Shown: piece by piece, positions 48,188-60,323 of the stretch
Position numbering within the stretch: the stretch's first letter is position 1
Layout: each line of letters opens with the position of its first letter
From: Lytechinus pictus
Taxonomy: Eukaryota; Echinodermata; Echinoidea; Temnopleuroida; Toxopneustidae
NCBI RefSeq assembly: GCF_037042905.1
Contig: NC_087245.1
Span: forward strand, 25,916,501-25,980,500
Direction of reading: 5' to 3'
DNA: 64,000 bases
The notes under the pieces: generated by a model
What the model saw: the letters and a program-made list of their open reading frames with translations, nothing else
Told to the model about the DNA's origin: nothing
Database searches by the model: none
Made by a program: the position numbers and the translations under genes

Positions 48188-48840
48188 CAGTAAGTCACAT
48201 TGCAGTCCATGTGAAATGGCTCCCAGCTCTTGGAAAATAACACTCCTCCACATCTTCTTCTTCCCACTACCAGAATGGAATATTCTTTACTGAAGGTTCA
48301 ATGTCTGTATGATGGGCGATTCCATGATTTTATTACATTATACTTTTGTGTTTATTTATAATGTAAGATTGGTTTCTACATGGAGTTCATTTGATATTAT
48401 ACAACTCATACAAAGATTCCTGTAATTTGATTGGTTGAAAGCCATTCAATATTTGATCCTTTTTGTGCTGCATGCAAATTTCATTTTCCATTGCACGGCG
48501 ACCGTGCATTTTTTATTTTTCCATTGCACGGTTGAGCTCTCTCCCGCAGGGGGTACCACTAAGCATGTGTGTAGGTACATTTTGTATGTGTGTGTGTTTG
48601 CACGCATCAAATTAAGCGCATCAACAAAAAGGCTGACTGTGCACACTCAGATTCATGAATCAAAGTGCGTCACAAAAAACAAAAACAATTAACTGCTTTC
48701 ATCCACTGAAAAATTAATAACATTTCCAGAGAAAATGAATTGTCAGACAAAGGCAAAATGTCTTAGTTCCATCTGCTTTTTTTTTTCTTCTTCTTCTCTA
48801 TTGTTAAATAACAAAATCTTGAAAATTTGTTGAATAAACC

Positions 48841-49062
48841 AAATGATGCATGTCTTCATTCCTCCATTATGCGACCTATCCACTCTAGTTGAGGCTGTGT
48901 TCATACAAATGATGCATGCACATAAATTCATTAGGCGACCTATCCACTCTCGTTGAGGCTGTGTTCAACCCAGCCTAACGGCTTCGTGCAATGGATTGAA
49001 CAGAGCCTCAACTCGCGTGAGGATAGATCGCCTAATGAACTTATTTGCATGCATCATTTGTA
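48841..49062. mobile_element. Hairpin MITE with an extra copy of its left arm
   Basis: The hairpin is 48904-49062: the left arm TACAAATGATGCATGCACAT through CATTAGGCGACC and CTCGTTGAGGCTGTG pairs with the right arm ending GCATGCATCATTTGTA. Immediately upstream (48841-48904) lies a third arm copy in the left-arm orientation, AAATGATGCATG through GCGACCTATCCACTC and GTTGAGGCTGTG. So there are two arms in direct orientation followed by one inverted. Confidence 0.75.
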
Positions 49063-49576
49063 TACTCTTTTTCTTTTTTTGTAGTGTAGATAGTGTACAT
49101 CCTACTTGACACCATAATATAGAATCCTGAGACCCATTCCTGTAAGGGATGAAAACTTTATATCTGGTAGGTTACATTATGCAGAGGACATGAAAGATTG
49201 AGATGCATTTCTCCCAAAGTTTTCTTCAAACTGGGTTAAAACAAAACAACCAGTGATATTCATGTTACTGATAGATAGTTGACAAGTCATTTGATTCATA
49301 TAAGCCTTTGTCCCCCTCATTAATTGGTTTCCTTTTTATTTTATTTTCTTCAATTTACCATGAGAATCTGTTCATGATGGATACCGGCACATTTCACAAA
49401 TGTCCATGTTATTATCATTATTAATTTTTTCTCATTATTATTATGATTATATGTATATAAAGCTTTTTTCTGGTTGAAACAAGAAAAACATGGTTAGCCC
49501 CAACCTACATCATGGTTAGTTATGTTACAATTGGTCCAACACTACAAATTTAAGACACTTTTTAACAATGAACTCC

Positions 49577-49752
49577 AGGGACCCGTTTCATAAAGCTGTT
49601 CGTAAGTTACGAATGACTTTACGCACAACTGGTGACCCTTTCTTGTGCTATATGATATATCCCAATGTAGCTGACTTGTGTATAAGAACTTGTTCTAGTC
49701 ATTCGTAAAGTTGTGCTTAACTTTACGAACAGCTTTATGAAACACCACCCAG
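49577..49752. mobile_element. Fold-back MITE (GTTTCATAAAGCTG family), copy 2
   Basis: The left arm GTTTCATAAAGCTGTTCGTA continues to about ACAACTGG; the right arm ends GAACAGCTTTATGAAACACC. The arms are less similar to each other than in copy 1 (43497-43673), indicating an older insertion. No ORF. Confidence 0.75.
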
Positions 49753-50115
49753 ATTTCCCAACTGAAAAACATACAAAAGATACAATATTTTGAGTCAAAG
49801 TGAAAAAAAAATGTATGAAGTCCCAAGTCCATTTTTTTTGTATTGCTTGGATTAAGTTTGAAGACAAAATTGGAGAAAGTTTCTTTGAGTGGAGAGGTAC
49901 CCTTTGCATTTACAACTTATAAATAAATTTGAACCAAGAACTAAAGACCCAAGTTTGAGATAAAGCAAAGATAAAGATTGGGAAATGTCCTATAATTCAC
50001 GGAACACCCTGGATAATATTATCAACCATCATAATGGCATATTCCTGAAACGCCTTTGTTAAAAACCTAGCAATAACTACATGTGATATCCATGTTATAT
50101 AACTATAATATATAT

Positions 50116-50718
50116 TTAAAGGGGAATCCAACCCAAATAAAAACTTGTTTTTATAAGAAAAAGAAAAATCAGAAAGGTTGATAGGTGAAAGTTTGAACAA
50201 TATTGGACAAACAACAAGAAAGTTATGAATTTTTAAAAGTAGTAAATATTGGTAATCACTATACCCATGGAGACTTCAAATTGGCCGCATATGGGATGTC
50301 ATAGTGATGTAAGGCAAGGACTACTCTTCCATGTACTCCAATACATATTATGGCTAAAATATCATTTTTCCCAAAAGTTTAATTTCAAATTATATTTTTC
50401 TTTCATGAGGACATAAAACAATATACTACCTGGATTATATTTAGATTACTGCCCCAGGGGAATGGGTACTTAGGAGAAAACCACAAATCCCTGATAATAA
50501 AGTACATGGCCTATGGGAAAGTTGTCCTTGCCCCTTGTCATAATTTACTTACCCAGTTGCCAATTTGAAATCTACATACTATTAGTGATCTCAATTTTAA
50601 AGCAGCAATAACTTTCTTATTGCTTGTCCGATTTCTTTCAAACTTTCGCCATTCTGTTTAATCAATTTTTCTCCTACCCAACACAACATTTTATGGCCAA
50701 GGCTGGATTCCCCTTTAA
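50116..50718. mobile_element. TTAA-flanked inverted-repeat element, about 595 bp
   Basis: TTAA (50116-50119) precedes AGGGGAATCCAACC; GGCTGGATTCCCCT is followed by TTAA (50715-50718). The TIRs plus a TTAA target duplication fit TTAA-specific DNA transposons (piggyBac or Kolobok type). The arms stay partly complementary inward (GAAAGTTTGAACAATATTGG against the complement of the 50630 region). No transposase ORF, so non-autonomous. The same architecture is at 60324-60919. Confidence 0.8.
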
Positions 50719-51252
50719 AACTACAAGCATCACAAAATGAAAAAAGTGTGTGGTTATTCTTTAATAGCCATTCACCCACGAGGTCATTACATTGGATAAC
50801 ATACAACACTGAATAGATTATGATAGAGCGCTCATTAGTTCTTGTATAGCGCTATCATCATATATGCTTAATAATCATTACCTGGCTTTATTTGCTTCAA
50901 AACAACAATGTCATAAACTTGCTTGTAAACATGTTTGATTGCTTGTGTTTCTCCTAAAATTGTTGTTGCCATTTGCCTGGCCTAATACAAACATTTCTTG
51001 TTTTTGTTTGTTGCATTATGTTATGGACATTCATTTAATGTGAGTTTGTTATTCATTGCTTCAAATGACTGACATGAATGTAGGGATAAATTGTCATTGA
51101 TCATTTGCTACATGATAGGTATTTTCCATACCATACACAAATAAGTCCATGTACATGTCATACACAAATTAATCCATGTACATATACAAAAATATATTGT
51201 GTGATATTTATAAACTTACTTTATGAATTTTTTTCCTATCAACTTTAAGCCT
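50719..51252. other. Downstream flank of the UIM gene; no gene seen
   Basis: AT-rich. A short imperfect direct repeat of ACATGTCATACACAAAT-like sequence lies at about 51130-51185. No exon. Confidence 0.4.
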
Positions 51253-51258
51253 TTTATT
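51253..51258 (-). terminator. Candidate polyadenylation signal AATAAA
   Basis: AATAAA on the minus strand, about 270 nt downstream of the stop codon of the UIM gene (51531). It is the first canonical hexamer that I note past the stop. No cleavage site could be seen directly. Confidence 0.35.
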
Positions 51259-51530
51259 TTCAATCAGAATTTAGATCCAAATCCCTTGAAGAGCATTTGC
51301 TTATTATGTATGTATGACACTGGTTTACCATTGGGAGGCTATTCTATCCATGTTCCAACATATCATACCACAGTGGACTTATTGGAAAGTCCATGACACA
51401 ACATTAATGAAAAAAAGATTACATATCAATTCAATATAGCTATATGCACATACATCTACAAATTATTCCGAATTCATGAATTGCTGTGTTGTTATCATAA
51501 CATGAAATCTTCTGATTATTAGAGCATACA

Positions 51531-52885
51531 TCATATATAGACTTGCCAAACATCATTCTTTTCATCTGTGGGATCAACCTCCTCAACTTGATTTCTAGCT
51601 TCTGTTGCCATGGGGATGGATGGTAGTGGTTCTATAGAAGGGGATAAGGACGAGTCCAAATCTGTATTACAGGCACTGGATGCTTGAGGAACGGAGCTCA
51701 AATGAACCATGTTTCCATTTTCAAAGTCTACATTTGAGACAGAACCTGCAGCAAAGTTAGGAGTATTGCCAGGAGACAGGCCAACATCACCCCCTGGTCC
51801 TTCTGCAAGGTTCAGAGGTTTGGTTGCTAAGGAAAGCTTTAATGTTGGCGACGCAGAGGGCATTAGTTCCTCAGCTGAAGCTTTCTTCCAGACATCCTCT
51901 ACCAGTTTGGGCTCGGGATCTAGAAAAGATTGTTGATTTGAACCGGAAAACAAGGGAGAAGGGAGTTTACCAGAAGTCTGTATCAGTTTGGCAACATCTC
52001 CTTCAGATACCTTCCGCGGTTTACTGAGATGCGGTCGCTCTGATGATGTGATATCTCCCAGGCTTGACTTCTTGACCGGGGTGTGTTGGACAGACAGGCC
52101 TTTCCTGTGTACTTTGCTCGTGGTTGGTGAAGTTGATAGATCAGGGACGGTGATTTTAAGAGAAGGTGAGGAGATGGGACACAGATCCATTCTTATCTTT
52201 GGTCTTGTAGCAGGAGATCCTCCAACTGGTGAACTGCTGCTACTTGATACATGTAAATGGCTGGATGAACCATCACCAGTTTTTGCTGGGTTTCCAGTCA
52301 TATCTTGGACCGATGCTGAAAGAGCCAAGTTCCTGGCCTGGATTTGCTGTAATGTATTATCAATGGCAACAGTGTGTGGGTCACTCGATGCTCGACCAGT
52401 TCTTAGGTGGTGTGAACTCTTACTGGAACTTGAAACATGACTCCTGGAGCTCTTTTTCCTAACTGTCGCCTTGTCAAGCTTCACAGAGCTTGTGGATGAT
52501 CTAGTACTAGAGCTTGAAGCAACAGCACCTCCGACTGATAATAAACTGGCGTCTGAAGAGTGTTTTGGGGTGTCCACATTCTTGGAAGATGAACCAGCAA
52601 TCTTCTCAAGAAATTCTTTTCGCATTCTACGTATCCTCTCTGCTTCTGATTCTCCTGCACTATCATGTAGGGTGACTCCTCCTCCACTGCTAATGGGGAT
52701 GACCCGTAGCCGATCTGACTTGATGTATTTGCCACTTCTTGATTTGCCATGGGAACGAGATGTTGATCTTGTCCCTCTTTCTTTGGGTGTATTGTCGAGT
52801 AAGACCTCCTCTGGGTTGATGCTATGCCCACTTGAGGTAGCTGTCTTGTAACTCCTACGTTGGGCAAGGGTCTGCCTTGGTTTCT
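51531..52885 (-). CDS. UIM protein gene, last exon (450 residues)
   Basis: The acceptor TTTTGCAG|AGAAACC gives phase 1, matching the UIM exon donor. The encoded C-terminal region is mostly low-complexity and Ser/Pro/Lys rich. Near the start is QRRSYKTATSS and a basic Ser/Arg stretch (RSTSRSHGKSRSGKYIKSDR), then a short hydrophobic segment LRVIPISSGGGVTLHD. A charged, probably helical, EAERIRRMRKEFLEKIAG follows, then a long poly-Ser linker, another possible helix (IDNTLQQIQARNLALSASV), Pro/Ser-rich tracts and an acidic end finishing DVWQVYI. No catalytic domain lies in this part. It acts as the disordered tail of a ubiquitin-binding protein. Human ANKIB1 also ends with a UIM, a disordered tail and a W..QV-type terminus, so an ANKIB1-like RBR ligase is one candidate, at low confidence. 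Confidence 0.8.
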
Positions 52886-52929
52886 CTGCAAAATATAAAA
52901 AGAAGTTTAACAATTACAAAAAAAAGTGA

Positions 52930-53127
52930 TAACGAAAGAAATTATAACCATGACAATGATACTGTGTCTTTTACAGTACAAGAAATGATGTTGGTGAAGG
53001 AAAAAAGGAAGAAGACAGAGAAGCAGAAGATAATAGTGGAGGAGAAGGAGGAGGAAGAAGAAGAGGAAGAGAAAGAAGAAGAAGAAGAGGAAGAGGAAGA
53101 AAAAAAGAAGAAGAAAGAAGAAGAAGA
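52930..53127 (+). repeat. GAA/GAG polypurine tract in intron
   Basis: Nearly pure purine on the plus strand from about 53000 to 53127 (AAGAAGAAGAGGAAGAG-type words), located just upstream of the last exon of the UIM gene (on the minus strand). Such mirror-like tracts can form triplex DNA. The open frames on both strands (Glu/Lys or Ser/Phe repeats) are artefacts. Confidence 0.7.
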
Positions 53128-53276
53128 TGACAATTCATATCTGACAAGTAATAACAATCATCGCTATGGTAATCGTAAAAGACAAAGTACCAAATATAAT
53201 TTTATCTTTTCATAAGCTCTGTTATTGTTTCATTGTGATGTATGTGTACTAATGGAAATTTAAACTAAAAATTGTG
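53128..53276 (+). repeat. Dispersed repeat R1, copy 2
   Basis: About 149 bp nearly identical to 20554-20700, same orientation, 32.6 kb away; both follow purine-rich DNA. Lies in the UIM gene intron. Confidence 0.75.
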
Positions 53277-54724
53277 AAAGAAGAGGAGGAGAATGAGGAG
53301 AAGGAGGAGTAAGGAGATTTTTATAGCCATTTCCCAGCATGTTCTTCGTTTACATTTAATTCTAAAATTGTAAACAACCTAAAAACACATGCTGCTCAGG
53401 GGTTCTTAATTTTCCAATTAGAATATAATGATCCCATAAGGAATAGGATAGAGAAAGGGGTGATCTAAAGTAATTAAGATAGAGAGGAGAAAGAAGAGAC
53501 ATAAAAAGAGGGAAAGAGAGAGAGAGTAAGTGATATTAGAAGAGTGAGAAAGACACACAGAGAGAGAGCGAGAAGAGGAGATGAAGCTAGAGAGCATGAA
53601 AGAAAGAAACGAACAAACAAAGGGAGAGAGTAAACAAGAAAGTGGGCGTGAGAGGAAGCAGAGTATATAATAAGTCTGGTGGGACTAATTACTGCTTAGT
53701 TATATATGTGGGCTCTTCTTTTGATACCATCGATCGGGTAATCTGCAACATCACTATACACATGTAATGTACCATAGAATGAGAACACACATTCTTATCT
53801 ATTCAAGGAGATCTGAATATTTTAATCAAAAACTGGAAATTTGATTTTTGAATAGCTTCTCCGAGGTGAACCTTGGAGATGAGATGTACATGTACATCTG
53901 TAGTAATTCTACAGTCGAGTTGTTCATACATTTCATGCATCAGCAATATCAAGTTCTGAAGAAATATACAGTTCAATTAAGATTATTATTTGAGCTGGCT
54001 TAAACTAATTACCAAAAATAGGAAAGGGGTACTCCAAGTCATCTTAATCAACAAAAAACTAGCAAAATTAGTATTGCTTGCTACATAAGGTTTGCTCTCA
54101 AAAAATTATAAAAGAAAACTACAACAAAAATATAATACAATGACACACAATGCCACCTAAGCCTGATTTTGTACTAACTCTACATGTATATGTTTTATCA
54201 TATTTTTTTTACAACAGTTAATCTTCATTCAATTACAGTTTCACAGAAAGATTGAAATTAATTAGAATTGCAACCTTCATGATGGACAAGAGCATATGCA
54301 ATGATAACTAAAAAAAAGTGTAAATTAAGAAATTATACAATTTCATTAGTGTGGAATTATTCCACATCTTTCATTCTTTCACAAATCCCTATCTGTCCCT
54401 TTTTTTAATTTTTAATTCATATTCCTTTCTCTTTCTTTCTCTCACCCTCTCTTTCTTTCTCTCACTTGCTCTCTATCTCCCTGTCAATCTCTCTAATGCT
54501 TCATCTCTCTTCCCTTCTCTGTTTCTCTCTGTGTCTCTTTTCAGATCTTTTCTATTTCTGTTTCTCATTTTCCTCTCTTCAAGCCTTGTGTGTCTCAGTT
54601 AAATTATGTCCTCATTCGTGATCTCACATGTTTGTTAATGTTTGTTTTTCCCTTGCATGTTTTTGTCTTTGTATGTTCTATTTTGTATCCCTTCTTTTTC
54701 TTTCTTTATTGGGCTGGAACTTCT
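53277..54724. other. Intron of UIM gene; GA-rich and CT-rich tracts
   Basis: GA-rich sequence covers about 53277-53312 and 53440-53660, and CT-rich sequence about 54420-54560. No exon recognised between them. Confidence 0.5.
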
Positions 54725-55938
54725 AAGGCTGCGTTTATGCGACCTCAAGCCAGAATCATGATTTGAATCATGATCTGAATCATGATTCAAAACACAATCA
54801 TGAATCACAATATCACAGAATCAGCGTTTAGACGGCCTTCATTCCAAAGCTGTTTCTTTGGAATCGGGCCGATCCAGTGCGCATCACTAGTGCGCAGTTT
54901 GACAGAGGAAGTAGAGGTCAACTTTTTTGCACATGTTTCGGCTTGCGAAAAATGAATCTTTTGCCTTCAGAATTCAGTCTCTTATACCTCATTTTGTTTA
55001 CTTCTATTCATCATGTCGATTTATCGCAATGGTTTTCGGAAGTGAATTTCAGCGTAGATCCAATTTAATATTGACACTATTAAAGATAAATTCCAGTTGT
55101 GGGGACGATCTCAAAATGACTTTTTTACAGAATTTAATATAATGATCACCAAAGTGTCTGTTTGTATACGTAAAAAATATGTGCCAAAGGATTCTGGAAG
55201 AAATTGTGTAATTGCTGAGAAATAAGCAAAATAAGCACGGATTCTGTCACTTCCGTCGGGTCTTTATTCCAGCAATAATAATAAACTGTCCCACGTGTGC
55301 CTATCTGTGTTGGCGATCTTCAGTGTGATCGTTTTTTAGCTTACATATTATGATTTCAAAAAGTTCAGTTTATGTAACTGTACCAGATCTAGATCCACGA
55401 TGATATAGTAATACTTAACCTTGGTTTTACAGACTTTCTCACGAAATCAGTATTTTACTGCAACTACTGTCATTTAGCTTTAACTCAACAACAACTGAGA
55501 TCATTGTCTGATCAGTTAGTTCATTTACGAGAACTTGAAGAACTTGAAGATATGACCAAAAAATGAAAAGCAATGGATGATGCGATGACCAACACAGAAC
55601 TTGAACATGATAAGAAATGCATAGCATGCATAGCACATACATACTGTACAATATAGCGCGCGCCTTGAATTGGCAAGAGTCAAACCGAAAGTAGCCCGAC
55701 ACAGTGACGTCATACAATCATGATTCAAATCACGATTGCGTTTATACGACCTTTTTGGTTCGTGATTCTACAGAAACGTCTTTCCAAATGCCCCTTTTTC
55801 CGTGTTCCATGTTTGTGATTTGAAAAACGTTTATTTTCACTTTTGACTAAACGCAATCGTGATTCTACAGAATCATGATTTGAATCATGATTCTAATCAT
55901 GATTCTAGGGTAAAAAAGTGGCGCATAAACGCACCCTA
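54725..55938. mobile_element. 1.2 kb TIR element with AATCATGATT arrays
   Basis: The termini AAGGCTGCGTTTATGCGACC and (complement of the right end) AGGGTGCGTTTATGCGCC form TIRs of about 16 bp. Next to both ends lie repeated copies of the palindrome AATCATGATT: at 54754-54812, 55718-55740 and 55861-55908. An internal copy of the TIR-like word (GCGTTTATACGACC, about 55738) suggests a smaller element nested at the right end. No transposase frame is seen. The family is unknown. Confidence 0.65.
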
Positions 55939-56041
55939 AGATCCAACAGATCTTTAATGCCAGTCCACACTCGAAGCCTGTTTTGTATATTATTTTATAC
56001 TGTATTATCATTTTCGTTACTTTGTATTGCTCTTTCTTGCC

Positions 56042-56924
56042 ATTGTGCAGGGATGCCACGAGGTGTCCTCCAAAAACCCTGAAATTTTTTTACGGGCAGG
56101 GGCAGTGTCCAAGGACAGTGACGCCTCCCTATAACATGTAGCAAAAGAGTTTCTCTAATTGAAGAAGAAACCCACAATGACACTTCATTGTTGGTGGTTT
56201 TGTGGGTAAATTTAGCAATAATTTTCCAAAATCACTCTGTGTTTGTAACATGATGCTTTTTAATAGAGAGTCAAGTGTATCTTACATGAAAATACCTCAG
56301 AATATACAATGAAATAAAACTGAAGAGAATATAAGAATGCCCTACAGTGTATGTGCAATAATACTTGTTACTTTCCTTGTAAGTAAATTTACTGAAGATC
56401 ATTCCAGTTAAAACAAATTGCAAAAAAAATTGTGTTCCCTCCTCAAAAAAAGTGTTGTTACAGCCTAACAGGAGAAAATACAGAGAATTGGGGTCCCCTT
56501 GTTGCAGAAAACGCAGAAGATGAAGGGTCCCCTCATCACAAAAATTGTTACAAGTAGTGAATTACCTTATTTCACTTTTAATTTTATCTTCTTGCCTTGT
56601 GCATGAATGGTTTCTATGGCCATCCTCTTTCTTGCATGGATAGGACTTGTGTTTCATAATCCAAAGACTCTGGTGATGATGGTCACAAGTATTTTCCCAC
56701 AAATATGTCAGCGCAAGCATACATGTATGTACAGTACATCTCTCATTCGGTCAATCAACATACAGAGCGATCGAGAGAGAGAGAGAGGGGGGATAGAAAG
56801 GATGGATATTCCGACTTTTTTTTTATACGGAAAACAGGAAAAGTCGGAAACCTGGAAATAAGACAGATAACAAGGAAAAATGAGAATTCCGAGTAAAACC
56901 GGAAAAGTGGCATCCCTGATTGTG
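56042..56924. mobile_element. hAT-like element, 871 bp, with 6 bp TSD
   Basis: The element runs from CAGGGATGCCAC (56048) to GTGGCATCCCTG (56918), a perfect 12 bp TIR, and is flanked on both sides by ATTGTG (56042-56047 and 56919-56924). The CAGGG start is characteristic of the hAT superfamily, some branches of which make 5-6 bp rather than 8 bp duplications. No transposase ORF, so non-autonomous. It lies in an intron of the UIM gene. Confidence 0.85.
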
Positions 56925-58590
56925 TAATTTCTCATTTACCTGTATACAGGTTATTTGTATAGAGTGAAATGAAATAAATTGAATTGCATGATTACACACA
57001 AAGTTGGCATGCATATTCCTTACAATATGCCTGTGTTAATCAAATCTGCCCCCAAAAATAAATATATGACAAATTAATAGTTAGAAAAAAAGGACTATAA
57101 AAATGAATTAGGCAAATTCATGCATATGAAATAATCATTTGGGGGATGTCAACTTTAAACTGTTCATGGATACCGGTAATCATTATTATCTACATGTAAT
57201 CTGGGTCTGTGTGGGAGTGCTGTTCTCTTTCAGAGTGCAGTATTTTTGGTTTTTAGCTGCTAAATATACTTGGCATATGACATACAATCTAACCATGGAT
57301 TCTGTCAAAACTAGATACATGTATTCAGCTTTTCATAATGCAGATCTTTTATTATTCAAGCTCTGTCAACAAAAATAGATTCTAATATAATAGATTTTGC
57401 CAGAAGATTTTTTTTTCACCTACATTACAAAGGTTTTCAAGAAATTTGAACCAATTTGGCTGTAAAGAATGATTGTTGTTCTTCTTCACAAAGATTGAAA
57501 ATAACATAAATTTTGATAAATAGTTAGGGCTGCAATTACCATATAAAAAAGAGAAATGTTGCATTATCTGTTTCTATTTTCCATTGTCACTCAGGATCAA
57601 AGATTTTAAGAAAAAATATTTTATATCCCTTGCTTAAGATTGTTGCATGAAGAGTGTACACAAGGAGAAAACAAGTTTCCCATGAAATATTCAAATTCAA
57701 ATAAACATTTATTTTTCTTCCATTTCAAAAATTTGTATACATAAATTCATACAAAAATCAGTATGTCATGAAGAATATAAACATGTACATGTTATGTTTA
57801 TAATAGAAGAAGGCGTAAGACCTTAAAAACAAAGGCTCGTGGCGGGATACGCCTGTATACATAGGCTAAATACAAAACAGTGAATTCCAAATAAAGGACG
57901 AAGGACTAGAATAATTAATTTTCCTAACTGATGTTATGCATAGTCCATTATTCCAGAGGGAAAAAGTGAAATTTGCTTTTCTGAACTCCCCACCCCCGCC
58001 ATAAGCACACTGCACTCAAGACGTGTGCACTGTGCATGGCAACTCAAGCCATAACATGCTCATCTAATCTCTGCGCTTAACTGGGCTGCCTGCCAAGCTA
58101 GATATCAAAAGAGTTAGATGACAATTTATTTTGTTATGAATTTTATTTTTTGTCTTTATGTTGTACTTAATGTGATGAAGAATGATGCAGGCAGTAGGAA
58201 TTTTAAACAAATATACAGGCTTTTTCTTGGAACAAGCTGGAACTATTCACACTCAGGAACATCTACAAAGCCATTGGCCCTCGGGAGAAGGGCACATTTG
58301 ATGTTCCTTCAATGTGAATACCAGTAGTTTTAGACAGATCCATGAGCATCAGGGTAAATTTGCACAATACAACAGTACCCTTCTAAAAACCTTTGTCAAA
58401 CAAGTATTTCTAGAAAAATTGTTCATACATCTTGTTTCATATTTAAATCAAAATGTAGTCCCATGTATAATCTGGTACACAAAGAACCATGCAACAAGGA
58501 ACACAAGAATCTGCCGCATGCAATCGGATTCCAGTAATTTTTTTTCATTCAGGCATTCACACAATTCATGCTAATTGATTCTTTCTCAGC
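56925..58590. other. No gene seen (UIM gene intron)
   Basis: AT-rich intronic DNA with no supportable exon. A T-run lies at 57410-57417. Confidence 0.45.
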
Positions 58591-59083
58591 AAAAAGTCCC
58601 CATTTTTCCATTTTAGCACTCTCAAAATATTGCAGAAGTGGTTTGCAGTACACCGTGTGGAAAGTTCTAGAAAGGACTTAGAAAAAAGAATAGAGGTAGA
58701 CATGAAATGGATAGGCAAAAGAGTGGAGAGAAGTAGAAGAGGAGTCTCCTCTCCTGCTCCTCCTCAACAGCTCCACTTACAGACTCAAGCCAGTCTTATC
58801 TTATCTCTCCATGTAAAACCAGTCTTCTCTCATCTCTAAAACTACTCAAGCATTCACATCTCTCCAACTACTCAAGTTTTCAACTCTTTCTGGTTTACAG
58901 TCCTTGTAAGGACTAAACTTGATTTCAAAAGATAAATCTACTTTCTAGCCTCCCCTTTCTCGCCTATCAAATACACTTCTATTTCTATCTACTTTTTCTA
59001 GGACATTCTACATGGATATGGTGTACCGTAAACCACTTCTGCAATATTTTGAGAGTGCTAAAATGGAAAAATTGGGACTTTTT
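58591..59083. mobile_element. 493 bp fold-back element
   Basis: The left arm AAAAAGTCCCCATTTTTCCA through GCACTCTCAAAATATTGCAG and the right arm ending AATTGGGACTTTTT are inverted complements for at least 65 bp (about 94%). They diverge further in, but with recurring GTCCT/AGGAC words. The interior has CTCAAGCCAG and ACTACTCAAG motifs, and CTGGTTTACAGTCCTT. A partial copy (right half) lies at about 82-320. No ORF. Confidence 0.8.
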
Positions 59084-60323
59084 CATACCACCATGCAAAC
59101 CTTCAAACTTTATCTCTCAAAATATTGACATTCAAACCAAACCTAATACCAATGAAATTAAATTAAATGAAGTGGGATAGGCACGTAATATTTCATCATT
59201 TTCTTGTATTTGTTCGTCATCATCATCTCCCATCATGGTGGTTACCATGCTATCTGATGCAAGCTTTTCAGCTGCACCAGGCACAAGCGATCTCTGTACA
59301 GTTGATCCACTAATTTATACAGAGAGATATTACTCCAGTCAGTAGAGCTCAGTGAGTTGATCACAATGCAAATTTGACATTTTGAAGTAGGCAATTTGAC
59401 AACAAATAATAATATAGCAACCTCCTTTATAGTGGAATTCCTGCCAAAAGATGCTGTAGTCCCAATCCACCAACTTTCAACGAAAGCCTCTCAGCTCCCC
59501 ACTGTGATTTTAATTGCATTTTCAAATGAATCGATGCATTGTACAGACTTTCCCACCTAGTAAATGCAAAAATGCAATTCTTGGCACTACGATACTCATC
59601 CAAATTCTCCCTATACTTTCTTTTTCCGAGTGCCTCGGAATAGAACGGACACATACACAGACTGTAAAATCATTCATCTAATTGACAGGTAGACTACGTA
59701 CAGATCAAGGTCAGGAAGATATAGAAAGACATTTTAGGTCAAAATGAACTACAAACTAATAAAAATCAATAATAAACATAGTTTCCACACAATTTTGGAA
59801 AGCTGATGTTCAATATTGATTTTAAAAACGCTATAATTGTAAGGGGAAAATTTGTAAGGTGTAAATGTTGAAGAATCAATCCTGCCATTAAATTTGTTCT
59901 CCAATGCAAGCTTCTCTAACAAAAGAAACACATTGCACGTTTGAGCCATTTTCCATTCAAGAAAACAAGGTGCAATTAAAAACATCTCTAATTAAGACCA
60001 AAATTTATGGGAATGAATATGAGACAGAAATCAACTTTGCAAGATTATACGGATTAAATGTTATAGTCATATAAATATATTGTTGTTGTAAGAAAAGTTT
60101 CTATGATGTTGATTTTTAATGATCAATCACGCGATATTTCAACATCACAGAAGCACATTCAACATGAGTGATGAACAATCCAGTGTAAAGCTGACTTCTA
60201 TTTTTAACAATGAGCTACAAATATCTCAAATCAAATTCTAGATTAATGGGAACAAATATCTGACAGAAATTTTCTTTGTATGAGAAGGCCTAGGGCTCTA
60301 ACTGAGATCAAAATAACTTCAAG
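59084..60323. other. No gene seen (UIM gene intron)
   Basis: AT-rich intronic sequence; no exon or delimitable repeat recognised. Confidence 0.45.

Noticed and set aside
51709..52851. Plus-strand and alternate-frame ORFs of 67-150 codons
   Set aside because: They are shadows of the minus-strand coding exon 51531-52885.
52877..53215. Glu/Lys-rich 112-codon frame
   Set aside because: Encoded by a GAA/GAG purine tract plus the R1 repeat; no gene features.
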